This document shows, piece by piece, positions 47,790 to 55,144 of a stretch of DNA of 64,000 nt (its first letter is position 1; each line of letters starts with the position of its first letter). The notes below the pieces were generated by a model. The model had not been told where the DNA came from and made no database searches. It saw nothing but the letters and a program-made list of their open reading frames with translations. Position numbers and translations under genes: made by a program. Source of the stretch: Phycicoccus sp. CSK15P-2 (lineage in GTDB: Bacteria > Actinomycetota > Actinomycetes > Actinomycetales > Dermatophilaceae); the NCBI RefSeq assembly GCF_016888005.1, contig NZ_JAFDVE010000010.1, positions 1 through 64,000 on the forward strand. Reading direction: 5' to 3'.

Positions 47790-49073
47790 TCAGGCCGCCT
47801 CGAGGATCGCCACGACGCCCTGGCCGCCGGCCGCGCAGATGGAGACGAGCCCGCGCGCGCCGGAGCCCTTCTCGTGGAGCAGCTTCGCCAGGGTGGCGAG
47901 GATGCGGCCGCCGGTGGCGGCGAAAGGGTGCCCCGCGGCGAGCGAGGAGCCGGTGACGTTGAGGGTGTCGCGGTCGATGCTCCCGAGGGGGGCGTCGAGG
48001 CCGAGTCGCTCGCGGCAGAACTCCTCGTCCTCCCAGGCCTTCATGGTCGACAGGACGGTGGCGGCGAAGGCCTCGTGGATCTCGTAGAGGTCGAAGTCCT
48101 GGAGGGTCAGGCCCTGGCGGGCGAGCATCCGCGGCACGGCGTAGGCCGGCGCCATGAGCAGGCCCTCGTCGCCGGAGACGTAGTCGACCGCGGCGGTCTC
48201 GCCGTCGACGAACCACGCGAGCGGCTTCAGTCCGTGCTCCTCGGCCCACTCCTGCGACCCGAGGAGCACCGCGGAGGCGCCGTCGGTCAGGGGGGTGGAG
48301 TTGCCGGCGGTCATCGTGGCGCCCGGCCCGTCGCCGAAGACGGTGCGCAGCGAGCCGAGCTTCTCGATGGTCGTGTCGGCCCGCAGGTTCTGGTCGCGGG
48401 TCAGCCCGAGGTAGGGCGTCATCAGGTCGTCGAAGAACCCGGCGTCGTAGGCGGCGGCGAGGTTCTGGTGGGAGGCGAGAGCGAGCTCGTCCTGGGCCTC
48501 GCGGGTGACGCCCCAGCGCTCTGCGGTGAGCGCCATGTGCTGGCCCATCGACATCCCCGTGCGCGGCTCGGTGTTGGCCGGGACCTGGACGCCCAGGTCG
48601 GTGGGCCGGATGGTGACGGCGGCCTTGGCACGCTCGGCCGCTGTCTTGGCACGGTTCAGGCGCAGCAGCTTGCGACGCAGCCGCTCCGGCACGACGATCG
48701 GCGCGTCGGAGGCGGAGTCGACGCCTCCGGCGATGCCCGAGTCGGCCTGCCCGAGGGCGATCTTGTTGGCGACGAGGACGGCGGCCTCGAGCCCCGTTCC
48801 GCAGGCCTGCTGGACGTCGTACGCCGGGGTGTCCGGTGACAGGCTCGAGCCGAGGACGGCCTCCCGGGTGAGGTTGAAGTCCCGGCTGTGCTTGATCACC
48901 GCACCGGCGACGACCTCGCCGAGCCGCTCCCCCGCGAGACCGTGCCGCGCCACGAGGCCCTCGAGCGCGGCGGTGAGCATGTCCTGGTTGGAGGCCTCGG
49001 CGTACGGGCCGAACTGCCGGGCGAACGGGATGCGGTTGCCGCCGAGGACGGCGGCGCGGCGGTGGGTGGTCAC
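47790..49073 (-). CDS. fadA2: Acetyl-CoA acetyltransferase (thiolase) FadA2-like
   Basis: A 427-aa thiolase. The nucleophile is the Cys in VQQACGTGLEAA; the other residues are EIHEAFAATVL (His), GHPFAATGGR and CAAGGQG (Cys). The length of over 420 aa and the KHSRDFNLTREAVLGS segment fit the FadA2 group. It is first gene of fadA2-fabG4-htdX with GTG start 49073, and divergent from a TetR regulator, probably its controller. Confidence 0.92.
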   Translation of the reverse strand: MTTHRRAAVLGGNRIPFARQFGPYAEASNQDMLTAALEGLVARHGLAGERLGEVVAGAVIKHSRDFNLTREAVLGSSLSPDTPAYDVQQACGTGLEAAVLVANKIALGQADSGIAGGVDSASDAPIVVPERLRRKLLRLNRAKTAAERAKAAVTIRPTDLGVQVPANTEPRTGMSMGQHMALTAERWGVTREAQDELALASHQNLAAAYDAGFFDDLMTPYLGLTRDQNLRADTTIEKLGSLRTVFGDGPGATMTAGNSTPLTDGASAVLLGSQEWAEEHGLKPLAWFVDGETAAVDYVSGDEGLLMAPAYAVPRMLARQGLTLQDFDLYEIHEAFAATVLSTMKAWEDEEFCRERLGLDAPLGSIDRDTLNVTGSSLAAGHPFAATGGRILATLAKLLHEKGSGARGLVSICAAGGQGVVAILEAA

Positions 49074-49128
49074 CGGTGGCTCCTGCGGGTGCGTCGGTGG
49101 CGGCGGCCGGTCGGCTCACCGCCCTTAT

Positions 49129-49171
49129 CCGGTACGGACGGTATCAGGTACTACCGGTCCCTGCTACCGTC
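49129..49171. promoter_or_regulatory. Inverted repeats between fadA2 and the TetR gene
   Basis: Two interleaved inverted pairs lie in the 99-bp divergent region: CCGGTA (49129-49134) with TACCGG (49152-49157), and GACGGTA (49137-49143) with TACCGTC (49165-49171). They end 2 bp before the regulator start codon. This is the expected place for a TetR operator controlling both directions. Binding is inferred, not shown. Confidence 0.45.
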
Positions 49172-49172
49172 G

Positions 49173-49829
49173 GTGACCGTGACCTCCCCCGCACCGTCCA
49201 CCGACGGCCGCAGCGCCCGGTGGGACGAGCACCGTCTCGCCCGCCGCCGAGAGCTCGTCGAGGCCACGCTGCGGGCCGTCCGCCGCCACGGTCCGGGAGC
49301 GGGGATGGACGAGATCGCCGCCGCGGCCGGAACCTCGAAAACCGTCGTCTACCGGCACTTCGCCGACCGTGCCGGGCTGTACGCCGCCGTTGCCGACCGC
49401 GTGGACGGCACGATCATCCGCGGCATCACCCGAGCGGCCGGGGACCCGCACTTTCCCGCGCGCGAGCCCCGCGACGTCGTACGCGCCGTCATCGGGGCCT
49501 ACCTGCACCTCGTCGAGGACGACCCGGAGGTCTACCGGTTCATCGTCAACGCGCCGATCGTCCCGCCGGGCGAGCGCCCGCAGGGCGACGTCGCGGCCGG
49601 CATGACCGGGCGGATCGCCGACCACGTCGCGACCATCGTGGCGGCCGGGCGCGACGACGGGGTCGACCCCGGCACGGCCCACCTGTGGGGGGTGGCGCTG
49701 GTCGGGATGGTCCGGGCCGCCGCGGACGCATGGCTCGCCGAGGGTGCAGCCGGCGGTGGCGGCAGCGCCGACGACCTCGCCGACGCGCTCACCACGCTCG
49801 CGTGGGACGGGCTGCGTCCGCGCCGCTGA
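49173..49829 (+). CDS. TetR-family regulator
   Basis: A 218-aa TetR protein. The N-terminal DNA-binding domain spans about residues 18-65, with the helix-turn-helix MDEIAAAAGTSKTVVYRHFADRAGLY. The ligand-binding C-terminal domain is longer than average for its helices and ends with an Ala/Gly-rich stretch. GTG 49173 or 49179 starts it. It is divergent from fadA2, so control of the beta-oxidation-like operon by an acyl ligand is a reasonable inference. It converges on tmsB with a 6-bp gap. Confidence 0.9.
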   Translation: MTVTSPAPSTDGRSARWDEHRLARRRELVEATLRAVRRHGPGAGMDEIAAAAGTSKTVVYRHFADRAGLYAAVADRVDGTIIRGITRAAGDPHFPAREPRDVVRAVIGAYLHLVEDDPEVYRFIVNAPIVPPGERPQGDVAAGMTGRIADHVATIVAAGRDDGVDPGTAHLWGVALVGMVRAAADAWLAEGAAGGGGSADDLADALTTLAWDGLRPRR

Positions 49830-49835
49830 CGGCTC

Positions 49836-51095
49836 TCAGGCGACCCACCAGGGCCGCAGCGGCAGGCCGTGCCGGCCCTGCTCGTCGAGCTTGACGCCGA
49901 GCACGTGGTGCAGCTGGACGTCGTCGCGCTCGAAGCCCAGCCGGGAGCCCGCCATGTAGAGGCCCCACACCCGCGCAGTGCCCTCCCCGACCTCGGCCAC
50001 GCACTCGTCCCAGTGCGCGACGAGGTTGCGGCACCACGCGGCGAGGGTCAGCGCGTAGTGCGGGCGCAGGTTCTCCTCGTGCAGCACCTCGAGCCCACTG
50101 TTCTGGGCCTCGGTGATGATCCGCCCGGAGCCGGTCAGCTCGCCGTCGGGGAAGACGTACCGGTCGATGAACGGCCCGGTCTCCTGCCGCCGGTTGTGCG
50201 GCCGGGTGATGCAGTGGTTGAGCAGCAGCCCGCCTGTGCGGAGCCGCTCGCGGACGAAGCCGAAGTACGCCGGGTAGTTGCGCACCCCGACGTGCTCGGT
50301 GAGCCCGATCGAGGAGACCGCGTCGAACCCCGTCTCGGTGACGTCGCGGTAGTCGGCGTGCCGGACCTCCGCGTGGTCGGCGAGCCCTTGGTCCGCGATC
50401 GACTTCTGGGCCCAGAGCGCCTGCTGCCGCGACAGCGTGACCCCGAGCACCGACACCCCTCTCCGGGCGGCATAGCGCACCATGCCGCCCCACCCGCAGC
50501 CGATGTCGAGCAGCCGGTCGCCGGGCCGGAGCCCCAGCTTGTCGAACACGAGCCGGTACTTGTTCTCCTGTGCCTCCTCGAGGGTGGCATCGGGGCTCGG
50601 GTAGCACGCGCACGTGTAGGTCATGGACGGACCGAGCACCATCTCGTAGAAGCGGTTGGAGACGTCGTAGTGGCGCTGGATGGCGTCTGCGTCGCGGGTC
50701 AGCGAGTGCCGGACCCCCTCGGCGATGCGCCGCCACCGCGGGAGCGCCTCCTGCGGTGGTGGCGGCGGCGGGGTGAGCCCCCGGGCCCCCAGCAGCCGAG
50801 AGAGCTGGAGGACCGTGGCTCTCGTCGGGCGGCGGAAGCGCAGGTCGGACATCGCGACGAGGAGCGAGTACGGGTCGCCCGGGTGCGACCCGCTGACCGT
50901 GAGGTCTCCCGTGACGTACGCGCGGGCGAGCCCGAGGTCGCCGGGAGCGGTCGCGAGGTACGACAGCCCCCGGGGTGTCTCGATGCTCAGCCCGTGGCCG
51001 GCGTCCTCCGGGCCGGCGGACGAGCCGTCGTAGGCCCTCACCCGGACGGTCAGCGGGTGCTCGACGACGGAGGCGACGATGTCGGCGATGCTCAC
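49836..51095 (-). CDS. tmsB: SAM-dependent lipid methyltransferase (TmsB/BfaB or cyclopropane synthase type)
   Basis: A 419-aa cyclopropane-fatty-acyl-phospholipid synthase-family enzyme. It has the SAM site LLDIGCGWGGMVRYAA, RHYDVSNRFYEMVLGPSMTYTCA, the EHVGVRNYP active-site region and C-terminal WCRNLVAHWDECV. Alone it could be a cyclopropane synthase. Directly upstream of it is an FAD oxidoreductase, the pairing reported for 10-methyl branched fatty acids, where this enzyme adds a 10-methylene to oleoyl phospholipid. I therefore favour TmsB. GTG start, 21 bp after the oxidoreductase. Confidence 0.85.
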   Translation of the reverse strand: MSIADIVASVVEHPLTVRVRAYDGSSAGPEDAGHGLSIETPRGLSYLATAPGDLGLARAYVTGDLTVSGSHPGDPYSLLVAMSDLRFRRPTRATVLQLSRLLGARGLTPPPPPPQEALPRWRRIAEGVRHSLTRDADAIQRHYDVSNRFYEMVLGPSMTYTCACYPSPDATLEEAQENKYRLVFDKLGLRPGDRLLDIGCGWGGMVRYAARRGVSVLGVTLSRQQALWAQKSIADQGLADHAEVRHADYRDVTETGFDAVSSIGLTEHVGVRNYPAYFGFVRERLRTGGLLLNHCITRPHNRRQETGPFIDRYVFPDGELTGSGRIITEAQNSGLEVLHEENLRPHYALTLAAWCRNLVAHWDECVAEVGEGTARVWGLYMAGSRLGFERDDVQLHHVLGVKLDEQGRHGLPLRPWWVA

Positions 51096-51116
51096 GGTCG
51101 TGTCCTTCCTGCGGGC

Positions 51117-52514
51117 TCAGGCGCCCCGCACGGCCTTGGCGTACAGGTCGGGCAGCCTGTGGGCCGGGTCGTAGCGGGCCTTGACCGCACGGTAGGCGGA
51201 GCCGCCGTAGTGCGACCAGAAGGTGTCCTCGTCGTAGAACGCCTCGGAGTAGAGCGACTTGTGGCCCCCGTGGGCGCTCACGGCGTCCTCGATGCGCCGG
51301 TTCGTGCTGCCCGGCTCCCCCGGAACGGCGGGCACGGTCGACCAGAAGCCGACGTTGACGTAGGTCTCGCCCGGTCGCAGCGGGTAGAGCGTCCACGGCA
51401 GGTCGTCGCGAAGCCGCAGCGGACACAGCCAGACGGGCTCGATCGGGACCTCCGCGAGGAACCATCGCAGGAACTCGGCCGTACGCCGCAGCGGGACCTC
51501 GACGTCCTGGACGACGCGCTCCCGTGGCGGCCTGCCCTGCCGGGTCTCGAGGCGGTCGGCGACACCGAAGCGGCGGTCGAGGGCGACGAGCCTCCAGTAG
51601 ACGCTCGAGCGCAGGTACCGCCTCGGCCAGAGTCTCCGGACCGCGGGGTGCTGGGCGCCGAACGCGCGGCTGCACCAGAACCAGTCGGTGTCCCAGCGCC
51701 ACAGGTAGTCGTGGGTCGTGAGGGTGTCCCGGGTCGGCCGTGGGCCGTCGTGCCGGATGCTCCGGTAGAAGATCCCGGAGCCCGTGTAGTCGCTCGTCGG
51801 GCCGGGGTCGTCGGTGCGCCGGCCCAGCACCAGGTAGGACTCGTCGGCGCTGAACACGACGCCGTCGAGGTAGTCGGCCGCCTCGCCGTCGTACTCCCCC
51901 GCGGCGACGACGTCACCGAGGGTGTCGACGAGGGCGTCGAGGTCGTGGAACCGGACGTGCCGCAGGGACACCGTCCGGCCGACGGGCTCGAGCGCGATCC
52001 GCAGCCGGGTGGCGTACCCGAGCGTCCCGTAGCTGTTCGGGAACGCACGGAAGAGCTCGGTGTGCCGGCCGTGGCCGTCGGTGGTGACGACCTCGCCCGC
52101 GCCGGTCAGGACGTCCATCTCGAGGACCGACTCGTGCGGCAGCCCGCTACGCCACGAGGCGGACTCGATGCCGAGCCCCGTGACCGCCCCGCCGAGGGTG
52201 ATCGTGCGCAGCTGCGGCACGACGAGCGGGGTGAGTCCGTACGGGAGGGTGGCGTCGACGAGGTCCTCGTAGGTGCACATGCCCTGGACGTCGGCCGTCC
52301 GACCGGCGGGGTCGACCCCGACGACGCCGGTCAGCCCGCTCGGGTCGAGACGGGGGGTATCGACGGCGGTCCGGGCGCGGAAGAGGTTGCTCGTGCGCTT
52401 CCCGAGCCGCACCGGCGCGCCCTCCGGGATGCCGCGGTAGCTGGCGACGAGCCGCTGCACGCCGCGGTCATGGAGTCTCCCCCCGGCGGTCGCCGGGGTC
52501 GTGCCCGCGCTCAC
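51117..52514 (-). CDS. tmsA: FAD-linked oxidoreductase (TmsA/BfaA type, fatty acid methylene reductase)
   Basis: A 465-aa flavoprotein of the PCMH/D-lactate dehydrogenase fold. It has TADVQGMCTYEDLVDATLPYG, VPQLRTITLGGAVTGLGIES, and SWRSGLPHESVLEMDVLTG for FAD binding, with a long C-terminal substrate domain ending in the conserved HGGHKSLYSEAFYDEDTFW. This is the layout of the reductase that saturates the 10-methylene group in 10-methylstearate synthesis. GTG 52514 overlaps the MOSC gene stop (GTGA), and tmsB follows, so the three are one operon. Confidence 0.85.
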   Translation of the reverse strand: MSAGTTPATAGGRLHDRGVQRLVASYRGIPEGAPVRLGKRTSNLFRARTAVDTPRLDPSGLTGVVGVDPAGRTADVQGMCTYEDLVDATLPYGLTPLVVPQLRTITLGGAVTGLGIESASWRSGLPHESVLEMDVLTGAGEVVTTDGHGRHTELFRAFPNSYGTLGYATRLRIALEPVGRTVSLRHVRFHDLDALVDTLGDVVAAGEYDGEAADYLDGVVFSADESYLVLGRRTDDPGPTSDYTGSGIFYRSIRHDGPRPTRDTLTTHDYLWRWDTDWFWCSRAFGAQHPAVRRLWPRRYLRSSVYWRLVALDRRFGVADRLETRQGRPPRERVVQDVEVPLRRTAEFLRWFLAEVPIEPVWLCPLRLRDDLPWTLYPLRPGETYVNVGFWSTVPAVPGEPGSTNRRIEDAVSAHGGHKSLYSEAFYDEDTFWSHYGGSAYRAVKARYDPAHRLPDLYAKAVRGA

Positions 52515-52858
52515 TCGGTGTCCCCGACGACCTCGACGACGTCACCGGACCGCACGGTGCCGGCCGCCCCCACCGAGGCGTACAGGCCGGCGCAGTGGTT
52601 GCCGGTGGGCTCGACCGCCAGGAGCACCTCCCCCACCCGCAGGACCTGCCCGGCCAGCGCCTCGACCACGGACGTGGGGGCGTCGAGGACGAGGTTGGCA
52701 CGAGTGTGGGGTGAGTCGTGGCCGACGAGCGACACCGCGGCCTTCTTGGGCCGGTCCCCCTCGACGCCGTGGGCGTCGACCCGGGCCGTGTCGTGCAAGA
52801 CGCCGTCCTCCCCCCGCTGGGGGAAGGTGTGGATCGTGCGGACCCTCATCACGGCCAT
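52511..52858 (-). CDS. Small MOSC-domain protein
   Basis: A 115-aa protein. It has GVEGDRPKKAAVSL near residue 32, ANLVLDAPTSVVEALAGQVLRVGEVLLAV and NHCAGLYASVGAAGTVRSGDVVEVV, the beta pattern of MOSC domains (molybdenum cofactor sulfurase C-terminal). The conserved Cys is in NHCAGLY. It is shorter than most free-standing MOSC proteins. The first ATG is 52858; another at 52849. It is coupled to tmsA, so it probably serves the lipid pathway or simply shares its promoter; I cannot name its substrate. Confidence 0.75.
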   Translation of the reverse strand: MAVMRVRTIHTFPQRGEDGVLHDTARVDAHGVEGDRPKKAAVSLVGHDSPHTRANLVLDAPTSVVEALAGQVLRVGEVLLAVEPTGNHCAGLYASVGAAGTVRSGDVVEVVGDTE

Positions 52859-52922
52859 GCACTACACATACACCCAGGGACCGTCGACGCGGCACCGTCC
52901 TGCGCGACGGACGCGGGACGAC

Positions 52923-53201
52923 ATGAGAAGGGCGCGACACTGGTTGAGCCGGGCCGAGCGGTTCGGCGTGCACCGTCGCAGGGCGGCGGTCGACCTTTGC
53001 CCCCGGTCAGTCCCGATCCGCGCGCGAGGTCTGGATGAACGGCACCTCCCCGAAGCAGGCGAGGTGTACTCCGACGGCTTGACGCTCATGGAGGTGCGGT
53101 TGCGCTTCGGGGTCAGCCGGCAGACAGCGCGCCGTGCGCTTGTGACCGAGGGGGCGATCCGTCCGAGCGGCTGTCGTTCCATGATAAAACATGTCTTATA
53201 G
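52923..53201 (+). pseudogene. Remnant of a recombinase-type helix-turn-helix tail
   Basis: An open frame of 92 codons with two HTH-like units. RFGVHRRRAAVDLC...VPIRARGLDE and EVRLRFGVSRQTARRALVTEG resemble the C-terminal HTH repeats of actinobacterial serine recombinases and related mobile-element proteins. It has no catalytic domain and no good ribosome site, and ends in an AT-rich patch (TAG 53199-53201) that belongs to the hipB promoter. I read it as a truncated leftover. It could also be a small intact HTH protein starting at ATG 52923. Confidence 0.5.
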
Positions 53202-53225
53202 ATGTCTGGATATGTTTTAAGGAGG
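53185..53225 (+). promoter_or_regulatory. AT-rich operator/promoter and ribosome site of the hipBA pair
   Basis: TAAAACAT (53185-53192) and ATGTTTTA (53212-53219) are a perfect 8-bp inverted repeat. Between them ATGTCT occurs at 53191-53196 and 53202-53207, 11 bp apart. The stretch is strikingly AT-rich for this genome. AAGGAGG at 53219-53225 lies 6 nt before the hipB ATG. The layout fits an autoregulated toxin-antitoxin promoter bound by HipB dimers; binding is inferred. Confidence 0.55.
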
Positions 53226-53231
53226 TTTGTG

Positions 53232-53573
53232 ATGGCGAAGCGCACGGTTCCGCTGCGCCCTCACGTGCAGGACGCCCTGAGCGTGTGGGGTCAGCTCATC
53301 AGGCGGGGTCGGCTCGACCGAGCCTGGACTGCCAAAGACCTCGCCGCCCGCGCGAACGTCTCGGAGCAGACCGTGCTCTCAGCAGAGGCCGGCCACCGTG
53401 GCACCGCCGTCGGCACCATGATGGATCTGGCCGACCTCGTTGGCATCCCCATCTTCGGGATCGAAGACCGTTCCGAGATCGCGATCCGTCGTCAGCGCGG
53501 CGAGGAGATGCTCGCTCTGCTCCCAAGCCGCGTACGCCGGACCAAGGCAGGAACCATCGATGACGACTTCTGA
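53232..53573 (+). CDS. hipB: HipB-like Xre-family antitoxin/regulator
   Basis: A 113-aa protein from ATG 53232 with a near-perfect Shine-Dalgarno (AAGGAGG, 6 nt). Residues about 17-78 form a Cro/C1-type HTH: LIRRGRLDRAWTAKDLAARA, NVSEQTVLSAEAGHRGTAVG and TMMDLADLVGIPIF. The last 14 nt overlap the HipA gene. This is the usual antitoxin-first order with translational coupling. Third-position base use is less GC-rich than in the flanking core genes, consistent with acquisition. Confidence 0.82.
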   Translation: MAKRTVPLRPHVQDALSVWGQLIRRGRLDRAWTAKDLAARANVSEQTVLSAEAGHRGTAVGTMMDLADLVGIPIFGIEDRSEIAIRRQRGEEMLALLPSRVRRTKAGTIDDDF

Positions 53574-54804
53574 GGAGCTCTACGTCTGGACGTGGCTACC
53601 GAGCCAGACCGAGCCCGTCCTGGCCGGAAGGGTGGACCGGGCTGGGCCGCTCTTCACCTTCATCTACGCGCTGAGGTACCGATCGCGGCCGGATGCCATC
53701 AGTCTGTTCGCGCCTGAGCTTCCGCTGCGCCCCGGCATCCACGAGCCGGCAGACGGACTGACCATCGCGGGTGTCCTGAGGGACGGGAGTCCCGACAGGT
53801 GGGGGCGGGGTGTCATCGAACGCCGACGAGGGGCCGCACCTAACTCCCTCAGCGAAATCGACTACATGCTGAGCTCAAGCTCGAATCGCTTCGGAGCGCT
53901 GGACTTCCAAGCCAGTCGTGAGAACTACGTTCCGCGGGATGACTCGGCGACCCTCGATGAGCTGCACCGGGCCGCGATCATCCTCGATGAGGGCGGAGAA
54001 CTACCGGCGGGCCTTGACGCTGCGCTGATCCATGGCACGAGCCTGGGAGGCGCCCGGCCGAAGGCGACCCTCACCAGTAACGACGGGAGTCAGTGGCTCG
54101 CGAAGTTCGCGTCATCCGGCGACCGCGTGTTCTCAGTGGTGAATGCCGAGGGCGCGATGCTTGAGCTTGCACGCCGGGCAGGGATCAACGTCCCCGAGAG
54201 CAAGGTCGTCCCGTCTCTTGGCAAAGAGGTCCTTCTCGTCCGGCGGTTCGACCGAGATGCCACAGGAGGAAGGCGCCACGTGGTATCCGGTCTGACCATG
54301 GCGCAGACCGACGAGATGTACGCGCGGTACGTGTCCTACCCGCAGATCCTCGATGTGCTTCGTCTGTACGCGAAGGATGCGTCTCAGCCCGGGCCTGAGC
54401 TCTTCCGGCGCATCGCGATGAACATCGCCATCAGCAACAACGATGACCACGCCCGGAACCACGCCGCATTCTGGGACGGGAGGCACCTGGAGCTGACCCC
54501 GACTTACGACCTCGCGCCCGGGCCAAGGTCCGGGGATACATTCGAGCAGGCCATGGCTTTTGGGCGAGGCGACCACGGCGCGAAGGTGTCCACCTTCGCG
54601 GCTCTGGTTCGTGAGTCGGAGACCTACGGGCTCAGCGCGGCACAAGCTCGGGACATCATCGACGATCTCGTGTCAGCCATCCGTGACAACTGGAATGACG
54701 CTGCGGAGGTCGCGCGCTTGAGCGCCGCAGACAAGCAGAACCTTCGCGAGAGGCAGATCCTTCCGAGGGCGGCCTTCTTCGACTATGAAGACACACAGCT
54801 CTGA
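53560..54804 (+). CDS. hipA: HipA-like serine/threonine kinase toxin
   Basis: A 414-aa HipA-family kinase. The N-subdomain is followed by a Gly-rich ATP loop (HGTSLGGARPKATL), WLAKFASS with the ATP-contact Lys, the catalytic loop SNNDDHARNH (Asp and Asn), and the metal Asp in LTPTYDLAPGPRS. All key residues are present, so the kinase is probably active. Family members arrest growth by phosphorylating glutamyl-tRNA synthetase or other targets; the target here is unknown. It overlaps hipB by 14 nt, and its stop is 3 bp before the recombinase remnant. Confidence 0.85.
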   Translation: MTTSEELYVWTWLPSQTEPVLAGRVDRAGPLFTFIYALRYRSRPDAISLFAPELPLRPGIHEPADGLTIAGVLRDGSPDRWGRGVIERRRGAAPNSLSEIDYMLSSSSNRFGALDFQASRENYVPRDDSATLDELHRAAIILDEGGELPAGLDAALIHGTSLGGARPKATLTSNDGSQWLAKFASSGDRVFSVVNAEGAMLELARRAGINVPESKVVPSLGKEVLLVRRFDRDATGGRRHVVSGLTMAQTDEMYARYVSYPQILDVLRLYAKDASQPGPELFRRIAMNIAISNNDDHARNHAAFWDGRHLELTPTYDLAPGPRSGDTFEQAMAFGRGDHGAKVSTFAALVRESETYGLSAAQARDIIDDLVSAIRDNWNDAAEVARLSAADKQNLRERQILPRAAFFDYEDTQL

Positions 54805-54807
54805 CGG

Positions 54808-55013
54808 CGCCTGTGCAACCAGGCCTTCTTCACCAAGGTCTCCATCGAGGAGGACGACCAGCTCCGCGTCGAGGACAACCGGCCTTCGAGATGCTGCTCG
54901 ACCCCGAGGTCAACGCCAACGCCCTCAACTGGGCTCAGAACGCCGACGAGGCTCGGACCCCAGCCAACAATTCTGTTGGCCAGGGTCGAGCCTCGTGCGC
55001 GGGGTGGATGTGA
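54808..55013 (+). pseudogene. C-terminal remnant of a serine recombinase, frameshifted
   Basis: One frame from 54808 reads RLCNQAFFTKVSIEEDDQLR; a second frame from 54885 reads FEMLLDPEVNANALNWAQ. Together they match the end of large serine recombinases (NQAFF...V/I-DEDD-LRVE-NRPFEMLLDPEV). The frames differ by one lost base near 54884. The remnant begins just after the hipA stop and runs into the 3' end of tRNA-Val, ending at TGA 55011-55013. It is a decayed integrase of an element that used this tRNA. Confidence 0.75.
54947..54995 (+). terminator. Long near-perfect inverted repeat
   Basis: CGAGGCTCGGACCCCAGCC and following bases (54947-54969) pair with 54974-54995 (TGTTGGCCAGGGTCGAGCC...) over about 22 positions with one bulge and a 4-nt ATTC loop. 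It lies inside the recombinase remnant, 10 bp from tRNA-Val. It can end transcription from hipBA before the antisense tRNA, or be an end structure of the former element. Confidence 0.5.
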
Positions 55014-55078
55014 AGGGACTCGAACCCCTGACCTCTCGCGTGTGAAGCGAACGCTCTAACCAGCTGAGCTACACATCC
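55005..55078 (-). tRNA. tRNA-Val (anticodon CAC)
   Basis: The reverse complement folds fully: acceptor GGATGTG/CACATCC with discriminator A, D-arm AGCTCAGCTGGTTAGAGC, anticodon stem TTCGC/GCGAG around TTCACAC (anticodon CAC), T-arm CAGGGGTTCGAGTCCCTTC. Length is 74 nt without CCA. Its 3' end faces the hipBA/recombinase patch, the usual side for integration. Confidence 0.95.
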
Positions 55079-55144
55079 GGGTGCCGTGCGGCGTGCCGAG
55101 GATACCCGGCGGCGGCGGAGCGGCGGAAATCGGCCCGCGGTCCC

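Noticed and set aside
49836-51095. Plain cyclopropane fatty acid synthase
   Set aside because: Not excluded, but the adjacent FAD oxidoreductase with the HGGHKSLYSEAFY tail fits the 10-methyl pathway better.
49869-53201. 1,110-codon plus-strand frame across tmsB, tmsA and the MOSC gene
   Set aside because: Shadow over three recognised minus-strand genes. Only its last part (52923-53201) is unopposed, and that is treated as an HTH remnant.
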